The notes beneath the pieces are model-generated. The model worked only from the letters and a program-made list of their open reading frames with translations, was not told where the DNA came from and searched no databases. DNA of 64,000 nt from Treponema sp. Its GTDB lineage: Bacteria; Spirochaetota; Spirochaetia; Treponematales; Treponemataceae. This document shows, in pieces, positions 8,184-18,291 of this stretch (position 1 is its first letter; each line of letters starts with the position of its first letter). Location of the stretch: NCBI GenBank assembly GCA_017525605.1, contig JAFXSM010000036.1:87580-151579 (forward strand), written 5' to 3'. Both the position numbers and the translations under genes were made by a program.

Positions 8184-9422
8184 ATGAACAAAAAAAAACG
8201 TAAGACACTGATTATCTTCTCTTCAATATGTTTGTGCACTTTCGTTGTGAACAGCGAAGATATTCAGAATGAGGGGTTATCGGCAAATACGTCAGAAAAC
8301 ATTCTTGAAACCCTAGCGAAAAAAGTCATAAACGAGCCAATCGAAGAATATAAAAAGTTTGTCAAAGCTGGCGAACTAAAAAAACTGAAAGTGTCATGGT
8401 CAACAAAAAAGACCGAAGCAGAAAAAGAAAAGGAAAGAGAAGAAAACAAAATATTTCAGAAGTACGAAAGGGAAATCGAAAAGGCAAACATGGATATACG
8501 ACAAAACAAATATCCAGAAGAATTGCTTTATTACACTTACACCTTAAAGCCTGAAGATTTAAAAAATGGTAACGGTTTCAATCAAATTGTCGCAAGTTTA
8601 AAACAAGAGAGAGGAACATTCGCATCAATAAATGAAATCGCCTCCCCGAACGAGCTTAAACCTGGCATGAAGCTAATCCTCCCACTTTATCAGGGATTGT
8701 ATATTCCAGAAACTCCTTCAAATGATTTCGAATTCTTACTTGCGCAGGAAGCTCAAACGGAATTGAACAACGCAGTAGTTATAAAAGAAGAAGAAAAGAA
8801 AACCCAAAAAGCGACTGCAAAAACGACACCGAAAACTAATGAACAAAAAACAGACTCTCAAAAAAATTCAGAATATAAAAAAACGGAATCCATAAAAAAA
8901 GTCGCAAAAACACAGAAAGTACAAAAAGTCGAACTCAACGGCAAAAAATACAACTACATTCCGGAAAAAAGCATGACAACAACCGCACAAGCATTTTTCC
9001 TTTCGCAAAAGAACGATGACAGCGAAAAGATGATTCTTCCGCTTGAGAGAAAGATGATTATCACGTCGCAGTTCGGCTACAGGACAAGCCCGATTACGGG
9101 AAAATGGAAACTCCACGCGGGAGTTGACCTTGCGGCATCTGTAGGCACGCCGGTCCGCGCCTGCATGAGGGGAAAGGTGCTGGAAGCCGCGACGAACCAC
9201 CCGATTTACGGAACGTATGTGATAATCAGCCACCCAAACAAGATGACAAGCACTTATGCGCATCTTTCAAAACTCAACGTGAAGGCAAAAGAGGAAGTTT
9301 CAAAAGGGCACAAAATCGGAGAAGTCGGAACGACAGGAATGTCAACGGGACCGCACCTGCATTTCGAAATCAGAGAAGGCGGGAAGCCGACAGACCCGAT
9401 AAAATTAGTCGGCTCAAAATAG
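8184..9422 (+). CDS. Secreted M23 (LytM-type) zinc metallopeptidase
   Basis: Probable peptidoglycan endopeptidase, or LytM-type regulator, acting in the periplasm. An N-terminal signal sequence (about residues 1-24) is followed by a charged region. A LysM-like segment comes next, including FNQIVASLKQERG and ELKPGMKLILPLYQG, then a Lys/Thr-rich linker. The C-terminal M23 domain runs from about residue 291 to 412. The zinc ligands are visible: His311 and Asp315 in LHAGVDLA, and His391 and His393 in HLHFE, so the enzyme looks active. The ATG follows AAGG. The next gene starts five bases after the stop, suggesting an operon. Confidence 0.9.
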   Translation: MNKKKRKTLIIFSSICLCTFVVNSEDIQNEGLSANTSENILETLAKKVINEPIEEYKKFVKAGELKKLKVSWSTKKTEAEKEKEREENKIFQKYEREIEKANMDIRQNKYPEELLYYTYTLKPEDLKNGNGFNQIVASLKQERGTFASINEIASPNELKPGMKLILPLYQGLYIPETPSNDFEFLLAQEAQTELNNAVVIKEEEKKTQKATAKTTPKTNEQKTDSQKNSEYKKTESIKKVAKTQKVQKVELNGKKYNYIPEKSMTTTAQAFFLSQKNDDSEKMILPLERKMIITSQFGYRTSPITGKWKLHAGVDLAASVGTPVRACMRGKVLEAATNHPIYGTYVIISHPNKMTSTYAHLSKLNVKAKEEVSKGHKIGEVGTTGMSTGPHLHFEIREGGKPTDPIKLVGSK

Positions 9423-9427
9423 AAGAG

Positions 9428-10498
9428 ATGAGAAACATGAGAAAGTCTACGAGCAAGATATTCATTCTGATTATGTGCGCGTCGTTTTTCTTTACGAATC
9501 TGGAAACGGCGGACAGCGAAAATTTCAAGGTCGGAAAACTTTGGGACATTTCGTTCAGCGAAGTCACGGAAACGGTGGACATCAAGGCGGGACTGGACGA
9601 CGCAGTTCACATAAAACTGCCCGACGACATGACGTATATCTGCGGAATCGAGATAAACATGAAAATTCCGGAAGAGATAGCGGCGTGGAGAAATTCAGTC
9701 GCATATTCGCTTTACGACGGCGTAAAACCAAAGCCTAACGAAAAAAAGACATCATATTCCGGCAAGCGGATTTCATACGCGACGATTCCGGGCCGGCTTT
9801 CATTGCACATCTACATTCCGCTGACACAGGAATTCAACATAAAAGACAGCCCATATTCAGAAAAAATCCCCATCACCCCGAAAGTTGACAAAAAAGATTT
9901 GTTTTTCAGGCTTCAGCTCATTCTTGAAGAAGCCCCAGAGACATTCGGAAGCGCGAAAATCGAAATCAGCGTGAAACCTGTGCTAATCGACAAAGGCAGG
10001 CTCAATTTCTCGGTGGAACCCGCAAAACAGCTGAATCTTCCGGCACTTACGAAAAATGCAGATTCCGCAAAAAAACCACAGAAAGACACGAAATGCGAAA
10101 AATCCGAAAAATACACGATTTTCATCGACGACAAGGAAATCCCGAATTTCAACACAATGCTTCTTCCGACGGGAGAACATCATGTTTCAATCGTCAGCGA
10201 ATCATACAGGAACGAACTTCGTACATTCATAATCGAGCAGGCAAAAACGACGAACCTTTCCGTGGAACTGCGAAGCATAGAGCCGACATTGATTTTCATC
10301 TGCCCGATGAACACTGAAATTTACTTTGACGAAAAACTGATTGAAAATCCGAAAACCGCATTCATAATCGAGCCGGGAGAACATTCCGCGAAGATGGTCG
10401 TCGGCGACTACGAAATCGTGAAAAACTTCACCGCGGTGAACGGAAGGTCGTACACGATGAGTTTGGACATTGACGCGAACATTTATGAAGAAAAATAA
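9428..10498 (+). CDS. Exported protein with C-terminal PEGA-like repeats
   Basis: A 356-residue protein with an N-terminal signal segment (KIFILIMCASFFFTNL). ATG 9437 is an equally plausible start. The N-terminal 200 residues are beta-rich and unrecognised. The C-terminal half has two consecutive PEGA-like modules: one begins at YTIFIDDKEIPNF and contains LPTGEHHVSIV; the second begins at LIFICPMNTEIYFD and contains IEPGEHSAKMV. PEGA domains are surface or wall-associated beta folds. The position right behind an M23 endopeptidase gene suggests a role in wall remodelling or anchoring. That role is inference. Confidence 0.75.
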   Translation: MRNMRKSTSKIFILIMCASFFFTNLETADSENFKVGKLWDISFSEVTETVDIKAGLDDAVHIKLPDDMTYICGIEINMKIPEEIAAWRNSVAYSLYDGVKPKPNEKKTSYSGKRISYATIPGRLSLHIYIPLTQEFNIKDSPYSEKIPITPKVDKKDLFFRLQLILEEAPETFGSAKIEISVKPVLIDKGRLNFSVEPAKQLNLPALTKNADSAKKPQKDTKCEKSEKYTIFIDDKEIPNFNTMLLPTGEHHVSIVSESYRNELRTFIIEQAKTTNLSVELRSIEPTLIFICPMNTEIYFDEKLIENPKTAFIIEPGEHSAKMVVGDYEIVKNFTAVNGRSYTMSLDIDANIYEEK

Positions 10499-10552
10499 AT
10501 GCGCCTCCGAAATCTGTTAAAGAATTCGTCATACCAGTGCGATAATATAAAA

Positions 10553-10633
10553 GTCAGGTCGTCAACTATCCCCTCCCACCCATTGACGACTGACTGCCTG
10601 ATGGCATGGCCGGCTTTGTGCCGGCTTTTTTTT
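10553..10633 (+). ncRNA. Candidate small RNA with C-rich loop and intrinsic terminator
   Basis: Three consecutive hairpins lie in the gap before the PBP1A gene. Hairpin 1 pairs 10553-10565 with 10583-10594: twelve perfect pairs and one bulged G (10557). It displays a 17-base loop, CTATCCCCTCCCACCCA. Hairpin 2 is TGCC/GGCA (10595-10598 with 10603-10606). Hairpin 3 is GCCGGC/GCCGGC (10609-10614 with 10620-10625), followed by eight Ts. GATAAT (10541-10546) or TATAAA (10546-10551) just upstream could be the -10 box. The C-rich loop could pair with Shine-Dalgarno sequences such as GGGAGGG. It could instead be merely the 3' end and terminator of the PEGA-gene mRNA. Confidence 0.55.
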
Positions 10634-10639
10634 GGTTTA

Positions 10640-10668
10640 TTGCTTGAATAGGTGAAATTTCGTATTCT
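10640..10668 (+). promoter_or_regulatory. Promoter of the PBP1A gene, predicting a leaderless mRNA
   Basis: TTGCTT (10640-10645) and TATTCT (10663-10668) are 17 bases apart. The -10 box ends only seven bases before the ATG at 10676, and there is no Shine-Dalgarno sequence, so transcription would begin at or next to the start codon. Confidence 0.45.
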
Positions 10669-10675
10669 AATTGCT

Positions 10676-13306
10676 ATGAAAAATTTAAAAATATCTACGG
10701 CAGTCCTTCTCGCAGGGCTTTTTTTATGTTCGATAATACTTGGTACGCTGCTCGGAAAAGGTGTCGCAGAAACTAAATATGTAAGGGACAATGAAAATTT
10801 CACGGAATTCACGACGGCACTTCCGACAAAGCTTTTGGACATCAACGGCGAGCTTATAACGGAATTCGCCAGCGAGGAAAAACGCGAAATCATCAGCATC
10901 AGGCGAATGCCGCAGCAGGTAATCAACGCGCTTCTCGCACGCGAGGACAAAAGATTCTACAACCACAGCGGCTACAACATTTTCGCGACTGCACGAGCTT
11001 TTGCAGGCCGCCTAATCGGAAAGAACTTCGGAGGAGGCTCCACACTCACACAGCAGATTGCAGGAACGCTCTACTGCGACCGCTCGGACATGTCGTACAA
11101 AAGAAAGCTCAAGGAACTTTGGTGGGCAGTCCAAATGGAAAGGCGTTACACGAAAGACGAAATCCTCGAACTGTACCTGAACAAAATCTATTTCGGCGCG
11201 GGAACATACGGCGTAAACGCGGCGAGCAAATATTACTTTGGGCACGACGCAACTGAAATAACGGCGGCGGAAGCAGCTATTCTGATGATTCAGCTTTCGA
11301 ACCCGGCTCTCATGAACCCGTTCGACTACCCGAACAGGGCAATGGACAGACAGAAAGACGTTCTCAACAAGATGGTCGAGCAGAAATTCATCACGAAAGA
11401 GGATGCGGACGCTTCCTTCGACGAATATTGGGCGAATTTCGACTATTCAAGGACGAGCGCGGCGGCACCGTTCACGCACGACAACAAAGCCCCGTGGTTC
11501 TCCGAATACGCACGAAGGGAACTGAAAAACCTGATTTACGGAACGGACGACATCTACACGTCAGGATTCACCGTGAACACGACGCTCAACCTGAAAAACC
11601 AGCAGGCAGCTCAGGAAGCGATGGACAAATACATCGAAAAAGCGAACAAAAGCTACCAGCGTTCATCGGGAAGCAGAAAGAGCACTGCGTTCAAAACGTA
11701 CACGCCGATTTCGGAAATGCTGATTCTCCTCTACGGACTTCGCGGAATAAAGGTCTCGGAGCAGAGGCAGGAAACAATTGTGATGTCAACGTTCACGAAC
11801 TCCGTGAATCCGGTGCTCGACGTGATGTCGCTCATGTTCGGAATCGACACGCTCAAAACGTCAGTCGTCAACAAAGGAAACGCGATGGCGAAATCGAACG
11901 TCGGAAAGACTGTCATCGAAGGAACGATGGTCGCGCTTGAGAACGAAACAGGATACATAACGGCTCTCGTCGGAGGAAGCAAATTCGACAACGAGAACCA
12001 GTTCATCAGGGCAATACAGGCAAGAGTCCAGCCGGGTTCGTCATTCAAACCGCTCTACTACAGCGCGGCAATCGACTCAAGGCAGTACACACCGAGCACG
12101 ATAATCTCGGACACGCCGGTCGTCTTTTACACAGCGGACGGAAAGCCGTACATTCCGCTCAACTTCCGCGGAGAATGGAAAGGCGACGTGGAGCTTTGGT
12201 ACGCGCTCGCACATTCGATGAACGTGCCTTCGATAAAAGTGCTCGACGGAATCGGATTCGACGCGGCAATCGAGCGAACAGTCGCGCTTCTCGGAATACC
12301 GGACGAGGAACTTCCGTCACGCGCATTCATTCCGGGCTATCCTCTCGGTCTCGGCGTTTGCTCCGTCCGCCCGATTGAGATGGCAAGGGCATACGCGATT
12401 TTCGCGAACGAAGGAAAAGAAGTAATCCCGATTGCGGTCAGGAATGTCGAGGACAGGAACGGAAACATATTCCTGAACCCGGAGCACGATTTACGAATAG
12501 CACAGCAGGCGAAGGGTGACAAAGCGCAGATAATAACACCGCAGACAGCATACGTCATGACGCAGCTTCTGCAGAACACGATACGCTCAGGAACATTGGC
12601 CGCCCCAACGGAAAGCGGAACCGTGCTCCGATACAAAGACGAGAACGGAAAGCGATACACAATTCCTGCGGCAGGAAAAACAGGAACGACGCAGAACTGG
12701 GCGGACGCATGGACGCTTGCGTACACCCCTTATTACACTGCGGCATTCTGGTTCGGATTCGACAAGCCGGGACAATCGCTCGGACTTGAGCTTACAGGTT
12801 CGACGCTCGCAGGTCCTGCATGGGCTGCATTCATGAAAAAGGCGCACGAAGGACTTCCGTACAAGGATTTCAAAAAGCCGGCATCGGGCGTTGTCGGCGT
12901 GAAAGTCTGCAAGGAAAGCGGAATGCTCCCAACGGAAGACTGCGGAAAAGACGTTGTGACGCTGTGGTTCCTAAGCGGAACAGAGCCGACGGAATACTGC
13001 GAGAAACACTCGCCGAATGCGGTCGGACAAGTGCTTGCAATCCAGCGGCTTGAGCAGGAGCTTTTGGGCGCGGGATTCGGCGAAGAGATGTTCGTTTACG
13101 ATGACTCTCCGCTCTCTTCCAATTTGGAAGACGAAGAGCAGGAAGAGCTTTTCGTCAATTTCGACGAGGACTTCACGACGGACAAAAAACAGAGCCAGAA
13201 CGATTTGTTCTACGACTTCGACACGACAACGGCAGAACAAAACGAGAGCGATTTGCCATCCGAAACAGAAGACGAATCAATCGACTTCAACTACCTGATG
13301 GATTAA
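10676..13306 (+). CDS. Penicillin-binding protein 1A (bifunctional transglycosylase/transpeptidase)
   Basis: Class A PBP that polymerises lipid II and cross-links peptidoglycan at the outer face of the inner membrane. One N-terminal membrane anchor (about residues 7-27) is followed by a GT51 glycosyltransferase domain with AREDKRFYNHSG and GGGSTLTQQIAGTL. The transpeptidase domain has the active-site SxxK in QPGSSFKPLYY, SMN for SxN, and AGKTGTTQNWADAW for KTG. A Cys-containing region and a long acidic Asp/Glu tail (last 70 residues or so) end the protein. ATG 10676 is preferred over an upstream in-frame GTG (10652) because a promoter abuts it. Upstream genes (M23, PEGA) also concern the cell wall. 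Confidence 0.95.
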   Translation: MKNLKISTAVLLAGLFLCSIILGTLLGKGVAETKYVRDNENFTEFTTALPTKLLDINGELITEFASEEKREIISIRRMPQQVINALLAREDKRFYNHSGYNIFATARAFAGRLIGKNFGGGSTLTQQIAGTLYCDRSDMSYKRKLKELWWAVQMERRYTKDEILELYLNKIYFGAGTYGVNAASKYYFGHDATEITAAEAAILMIQLSNPALMNPFDYPNRAMDRQKDVLNKMVEQKFITKEDADASFDEYWANFDYSRTSAAAPFTHDNKAPWFSEYARRELKNLIYGTDDIYTSGFTVNTTLNLKNQQAAQEAMDKYIEKANKSYQRSSGSRKSTAFKTYTPISEMLILLYGLRGIKVSEQRQETIVMSTFTNSVNPVLDVMSLMFGIDTLKTSVVNKGNAMAKSNVGKTVIEGTMVALENETGYITALVGGSKFDNENQFIRAIQARVQPGSSFKPLYYSAAIDSRQYTPSTIISDTPVVFYTADGKPYIPLNFRGEWKGDVELWYALAHSMNVPSIKVLDGIGFDAAIERTVALLGIPDEELPSRAFIPGYPLGLGVCSVRPIEMARAYAIFANEGKEVIPIAVRNVEDRNGNIFLNPEHDLRIAQQAKGDKAQIITPQTAYVMTQLLQNTIRSGTLAAPTESGTVLRYKDENGKRYTIPAAGKTGTTQNWADAWTLAYTPYYTAAFWFGFDKPGQSLGLELTGSTLAGPAWAAFMKKAHEGLPYKDFKKPASGVVGVKVCKESGMLPTEDCGKDVVTLWFLSGTEPTEYCEKHSPNAVGQVLAIQRLEQELLGAGFGEEMFVYDDSPLSSNLEDEEQEELFVNFDEDFTTDKKQSQNDLFYDFDTTTAEQNESDLPSETEDESIDFNYLMD

Positions 13307-13348
13307 AGTCTGATAGATTAAAAACGCAATTATTGCAACCAAAAAAGC

Positions 13349-13388
13349 AAAGACCTGCCAGCAAAAGCAAAAATGGCAGGTCTTTTTT
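13349..13388. terminator. Bidirectional terminator between PBP1A and rpsD
   Basis: Stem AAAGACCTGCCA with TGGCAGGTCTTT (13349-13360 with 13374-13385). T-rich tracts lie on both outward sides, which suits the two convergent genes. Confidence 0.85.
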
Positions 13389-13493
13389 ATTCGGAAAATT
13401 GCATATCCAAAAAGGCGATTTTCATGCAGGCAAAAAAAATGCGGGAACTTTTTCAAAAAGCAGCCCGCATATTTCATCAGAACTAAGTTCCGA

Positions 13494-14087
13494 TTACTTT
13501 GAGTAGTACTCAACGACCATCTGATCATTGATTTCTACTGGGATATCCTTTCTCAAAGGAAGGCTGATGAGTTTTCCAGAGAAAGAAGCCTCATCGCGCT
13601 CGAGGTAAGGAATGTTTGACTTGTTGTAAGCAAGGAAAGTCTTCTTGAACTGCTCGCTTGAGCGAACTTTCTCAACCAAAGAGATTGTTGAGCCAACTTT
13701 TACAGCATAAGAAGGGATGTTGATGACTTTTCCGTCAACAGTGATGTGCTTGTGGCTGACCATCTGGCGAGCCATGCGGATTGATGAAGCGAATCCGAGT
13801 CTGTAAACGAGATTGTCAAGGCGAGTCTCAAGAGCAACCAAGAGAGCGACACCAGTCATCTCTGATGATTTTGAAGCCTGGTCGAAATAGCGGCGGAGCT
13901 GCTTCTCGAGGATGCCGTAATAAGCCTTTACCTTCTGCTTCTCTGTCAAGTGAAGAGAATAATCAGATGCTTTCTTTGTCTTTTTGAAAGCTGGCGCTCC
14001 TGCTCTGTCCAAAGCCTTTGGGTGTCCGCAAACGTTTACACCAAGTCTTCTACATTCCTTAAAACGAGGATTTCTTCTAGTAGCCAT
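13494..14087 (-). CDS. rpsD: 30S ribosomal protein S4
   Basis: Primary 16S rRNA-binding protein that nucleates 30S assembly and often represses its own translation. It has 197 residues, usual for the family. The N-terminal part begins MATRRNPRFKECRRLGV. The S4 RNA-binding domain (about residues 90-155) contains RLDNLVYRLGFASS, RMARQMVSHKHITVDGKV and NIPSY. GGAG precedes the ATG by about ten bases. The roughly 150-base leader to fliJ has no obvious terminator and could hold an S4 autoregulatory site, though none can be shown here. It is transcribed apart from the usual ribosomal operons. Confidence 0.98.
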   Translation of the reverse strand: MATRRNPRFKECRRLGVNVCGHPKALDRAGAPAFKKTKKASDYSLHLTEKQKVKAYYGILEKQLRRYFDQASKSSEMTGVALLVALETRLDNLVYRLGFASSIRMARQMVSHKHITVDGKVINIPSYAVKVGSTISLVEKVRSSEQFKKTFLAYNKSNIPYLERDEASFSGKLISLPLRKDIPVEINDQMVVEYYSK

Positions 14088-14241
14088 TTTTGTAGTACTC
14101 CTTAAAACTACTTAATTTTTTTCACCAAGTGGATGCAAATCAGCCGCGACTGCATCGTAACATTGGTTTTCAACGACTGTTAGAGGGAAGCTAATCAGTG
14201 TCGAGCAATATATCACATAAAAAGAATTGTTTCAATTGCCA

Positions 14242-14697
14242 TTAATCAGAAGAAGCGGAAACAAGCGGCTCCGCGAAACTGTAGCGGGACGTGACGATAT
14301 CATCAATCTGGTCGTCCTCAATCCGCAGCTGCTCGTGTTTCCACGCTTCAATTCGGTGCTCCTTCAGAGTCTCAAGAACTTTCACATTTTTCATTGCCTC
14401 AATCATGACTTTGCGTTTCTCATTCGTCACGATTTTCGCTTTTGCAAGTTCCTCAAGCATCTCGTCACGGCGCTGGTTGAGAAGCTGAAAATACAAGCCC
14501 GCATTGTAGAGGCTGTTCAAATCCCTCATCTTGTCCGTTTCCTGCACGGATTTCGCGCGGGATTCAGCTATCATGTTGAGAGTATTCTGAATGTTCGTCT
14601 CAACGGAAACTGCCTTTCCAAGTTCCGCCTGAGCCTGTTTTTTTTCAAATTCCCTGTAGTCAAGGACTTTTTGAAGTGAAAAATTGAATCGTTTCAT
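14242..14697 (-). CDS. fliJ: Flagellar export protein FliJ
   Basis: A 151-residue, almost wholly helical coiled-coil protein. It begins KRFNFSLQKVLDYREFEKKQ, the typical FliJ N-terminus, and fits the usual size near 147. FliJ is the central stalk of the export ATPase FliI and escorts chaperones to FlhA at the inner face of the export gate. It starts three bases after fliI and is the last gene of the motility operon. The C-terminus, from about HEQLRIEDDQIDDIVTSRY onwards, is more acidic than in enterics. Confidence 0.9.
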   Translation of the reverse strand: MKRFNFSLQKVLDYREFEKKQAQAELGKAVSVETNIQNTLNMIAESRAKSVQETDKMRDLNSLYNAGLYFQLLNQRRDEMLEELAKAKIVTNEKRKVMIEAMKNVKVLETLKEHRIEAWKHEQLRIEDDQIDDIVTSRYSFAEPLVSASSD

Positions 14698-14700
14698 TTT

Positions 14701-16164
14701 TTATGACAAACTTTTTGAAATCAATGACAAATCCGTATTCGCAGCGACCGTATTGGCATCTGCAACCTCGGCTTTTTTCCTATTCTGAACCTGCTCGGCA
14801 ACGCTTTTTCGTTTCGACGTAGGAGACTCAACGATTTCGTCGTCAGGAACCGCCATGTCAGCAAGGACAGCCAGCTTGTGCAATGTGTCCTCGAGAGTGC
14901 AATGCTCCTCCTCCTCCTGCATCAGGAACTCCTCGATAGCCTGATGCTTCGAAATTGCCTCGTCGACCTCAGGATTCGCTCCAGCCTGATAGACACCCGC
15001 AAGAATCATTTCCCTGTTTTCTTCATAAACAGCAATCATTCTTGAGACTTTCGTGACGGCTTTCAGAGTCTCCTTTCCGCAAACCCTTCTAGAAAGACGG
15101 CTTATGCTCTTCAAGACATCGATTGCAGGATAATGCTTTGACTGAGCAAGCGCACGGCTGAGCATGATGTGTCCGTCCAAAGTTCCTCGGACTTTATCGG
15201 TGATAGGCTCGTCCAAATCATCTCCATCAACGAGGACATTGTAGAATGCAGTGATAGAGCCTTTGTCATTCGTTCCGGAACGCTCAAGTAGTTTCGGAAT
15301 CATGTCGAATACGCTAGGCGGATATCCGCGCTGGGCAGGAGCCTCGCCCGTAGAAAGCGCGATTTCACGCTGGGCATGGGCAAAACGAGTCATGTTATCC
15401 ATCATCAGCATCACGTCCATTCCCTGGTCCCTAAAATATTCGGCAATCGCGGTCGTCGTATATGCGGCACGCAGACGATTGATTGAAGTCGTGTCACTTG
15501 TCGCGACGACAACGACAGAACGTCGCATACCTTCAATGCCCAAATCCCTGTTGATGAAGTCCATGACCTCGCGGCCACGCTCACCAATCAGCCCGATTAC
15601 GTTGACATCGGCATTCGTGTTTCGCGCAATCATTGAAAGAAGAGTTGATTTTCCGACACCGGAACCGGCAAATATTCCGAGACGCTGACCTTTTCCGCAT
15701 GCAAGAAGGGAGTCGATGCAGCGAACACCCGTCACAATGCGCCTGTCAATCGGCATACGGGTCATAGGGTCTGGAGCTTGCGCGAGCGCAGGGTAAAATT
15801 CAGACGTGTCAAGATTTCCTTTGCCGTCACAAGGAACGCCGGTCGCATCGATTACGCGTCCGAGAAGACCTTTTCCGACCGGAACTTGAAGGACTTTGCC
15901 GCTGGCAATGACCTCACAACCGACTTCGATTCCCTCCGTCGCGCTGTATGCCATGAGTTTTACGATATTTCCTTCAAGACCAATGACCTCGGCAAGGACA
16001 GTCTTTTTCGTCTTCGATATTTTTATGTTGCAAATCTCGCCGACCATTGAACGAGGTCCCTTGCTTTCAATCATCAAGCCCTTTACGGCGGTGACAAAGC
16101 CAGTGTAGAGAATCGTCTCAGTATGCTTTACGGCGTTAAGATATTTGTTGAAAAACGTTTCCAT
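14701..16164 (-). CDS. fliI: Flagellum-specific export ATPase FliI
   Basis: Cytoplasmic hexameric ATPase of the type III flagellar export apparatus. The Walker A motif GSGVGKST is at residues 167-174, followed by the GLIGERGREV motif and MLMMDNMTRFA for Walker B. The body matches the FliI/SctN/F1-beta family. At 487 residues it exceeds the usual 440-450; the excess is a polar, Ala/Glu/Lys-rich C-terminal tail after about residue 440. An extended -10 box and a terminator-like hairpin in the 113-base gap to fliH suggest that fliI and fliJ also have their own transcription start. Confidence 0.97.
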   Translation of the reverse strand: METFFNKYLNAVKHTETILYTGFVTAVKGLMIESKGPRSMVGEICNIKISKTKKTVLAEVIGLEGNIVKLMAYSATEGIEVGCEVIASGKVLQVPVGKGLLGRVIDATGVPCDGKGNLDTSEFYPALAQAPDPMTRMPIDRRIVTGVRCIDSLLACGKGQRLGIFAGSGVGKSTLLSMIARNTNADVNVIGLIGERGREVMDFINRDLGIEGMRRSVVVVATSDTTSINRLRAAYTTTAIAEYFRDQGMDVMLMMDNMTRFAHAQREIALSTGEAPAQRGYPPSVFDMIPKLLERSGTNDKGSITAFYNVLVDGDDLDEPITDKVRGTLDGHIMLSRALAQSKHYPAIDVLKSISRLSRRVCGKETLKAVTKVSRMIAVYEENREMILAGVYQAGANPEVDEAISKHQAIEEFLMQEEEEHCTLEDTLHKLAVLADMAVPDDEIVESPTSKRKSVAEQVQNRKKAEVADANTVAANTDLSLISKSLS

Positions 16165-16195
16165 AATTTCTTTCTTTTTTTATTCAGATTCGTCG

Positions 16196-16204
16196 ATTAT
16201 AGCA
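16196..16204 (-). promoter_or_regulatory. Extended -10 element upstream of fliI
   Basis: The minus strand reads TGCTATAAT, an exact extended -10, about 32 bases before the fliI start and directly downstream of a terminator-like hairpin. No good -35 is seen, which is acceptable for extended -10 promoters. Confidence 0.45.
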
Positions 16205-16210
16205 TTTATT

Positions 16211-16252
16211 AAAAATTAAGGCGCAAACCCAAACACTTTTGATCTGCGCCTT
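16211..16252 (-). terminator. Intra-operon terminator or attenuator between fliH and fliI
   Basis: AAGGCGCA (16218-16225) pairs with TGCGCCTT (16245-16252). On the minus strand the stem is followed by AATTTTT. It lies 26 bases after the fliH stop. Confidence 0.6.
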
Positions 16253-16277
16253 CCGAAAAAATCTTAACAACTTGAAA

Positions 16278-17210
16278 TCAAGACTCTGAAACACCAGAAT
16301 CTTTAGCCAAACTCTTGACCGGTGAAATCTCAAGAATCTTAGTTTCAAGTTCTGTAAGCTGACTAGAAATGCGAGCGTCGATTGCACCAAAGTCAGTCTC
16401 AACGATACAACCGCCCTTATCGACCGTTGAATCCTCAAGAACCGTGATTCCTTTGACGTTCTCGACCTGCTTGATGAAGTCCTGAATATGCTCCGTTGTC
16501 AGCTTCACATCGGCAAGATTCACGCGCAACGTAACGTCGCCGCGCCCCTTGACCTTTTTGAGAGCCTGCAAGACGTTCGCCATGACAACGCTCTTCTGGT
16601 TCTCGGAAATTATCTTCACGACCTTGCGTGTCATAAGGACAACAAGCTCGACAATCTGCTGTTCGGTCTCGCTCAAGATTTCCTCGCGGCGTGCCATGAC
16701 AGATTCAAGAATCTTGTGAGTACGCTCGACAAGGCGGTTCACCTCATCGCTGCCGCTTTTGAATCCTTCAGACTGACCTTTTGCGAAACCTTCTTTGTAA
16801 GCATTCTGATTCACATCATCATGCTCGACCGAAGCCTGAGCTTTTATCTGGGCAGCCTCTTCCTCGGCCTTTCGGATTATTTCCCTGGCTTCATTCTCAG
16901 CCTCAGTCTTTATAACCTGAGCCTGGTCAGTCTGCCTCTTGACCTCGGCAAAAGCAGCTTCCTCGGCCTTTCTTATAATCTCATCGGATTCAGCATGAGC
17001 ATCGGCAAGCATCTGCTGCTTCTCGTTCTCCCACTGAACCTTGAATTCTTCCGCCTCGCGACGCAAATCATCGGCAGTAGGACCTGTGTACTCAGGCTCT
17101 TCCTCTACAACCTCTTCCTCGACAGGAGTGTAAAATTCATGAACAAGCTTCAACTGAAACTCACCTTCTTTCGGTTTCAGTTCATTAGGATGAAAATAAT
17201 TTTTAGCCAC
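16278..17210 (-). CDS. fliH: Flagellar assembly protein FliH
   Basis: Negative regulator and peripheral stalk of FliI in the export apparatus. It has 310 residues. An acidic N-terminal region ([15 protein letters not shown]) precedes a long helical coiled coil (about residues 48-170) with repeated EAE/RKAEEEA patterns. The conserved FliH/V-ATPase E-subunit-like C-terminal domain has [30 protein letters not shown] and [16 protein letters not shown]. Treponemal FliH proteins share the long coiled coil; in Borrelia and Treponema, FliH forms the spokes of the export complex. The start is GTG at 17210 with AGGAG upstream, 18 bases after fliG. Confidence 0.93.
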   Translation of the reverse strand: MAKNYFHPNELKPKEGEFQLKLVHEFYTPVEEEVVEEEPEYTGPTADDLRREAEEFKVQWENEKQQMLADAHAESDEIIRKAEEAAFAEVKRQTDQAQVIKTEAENEAREIIRKAEEEAAQIKAQASVEHDDVNQNAYKEGFAKGQSEGFKSGSDEVNRLVERTHKILESVMARREEILSETEQQIVELVVLMTRKVVKIISENQKSVVMANVLQALKKVKGRGDVTLRVNLADVKLTTEHIQDFIKQVENVKGITVLEDSTVDKGGCIVETDFGAIDARISSQLTELETKILEISPVKSLAKDSGVSES

Positions 17211-17228
17211 GATTCTACTCCTGTTTCA

Positions 17229-18290
<1,062 letters not shown>

Positions 18291-18291
18291 G

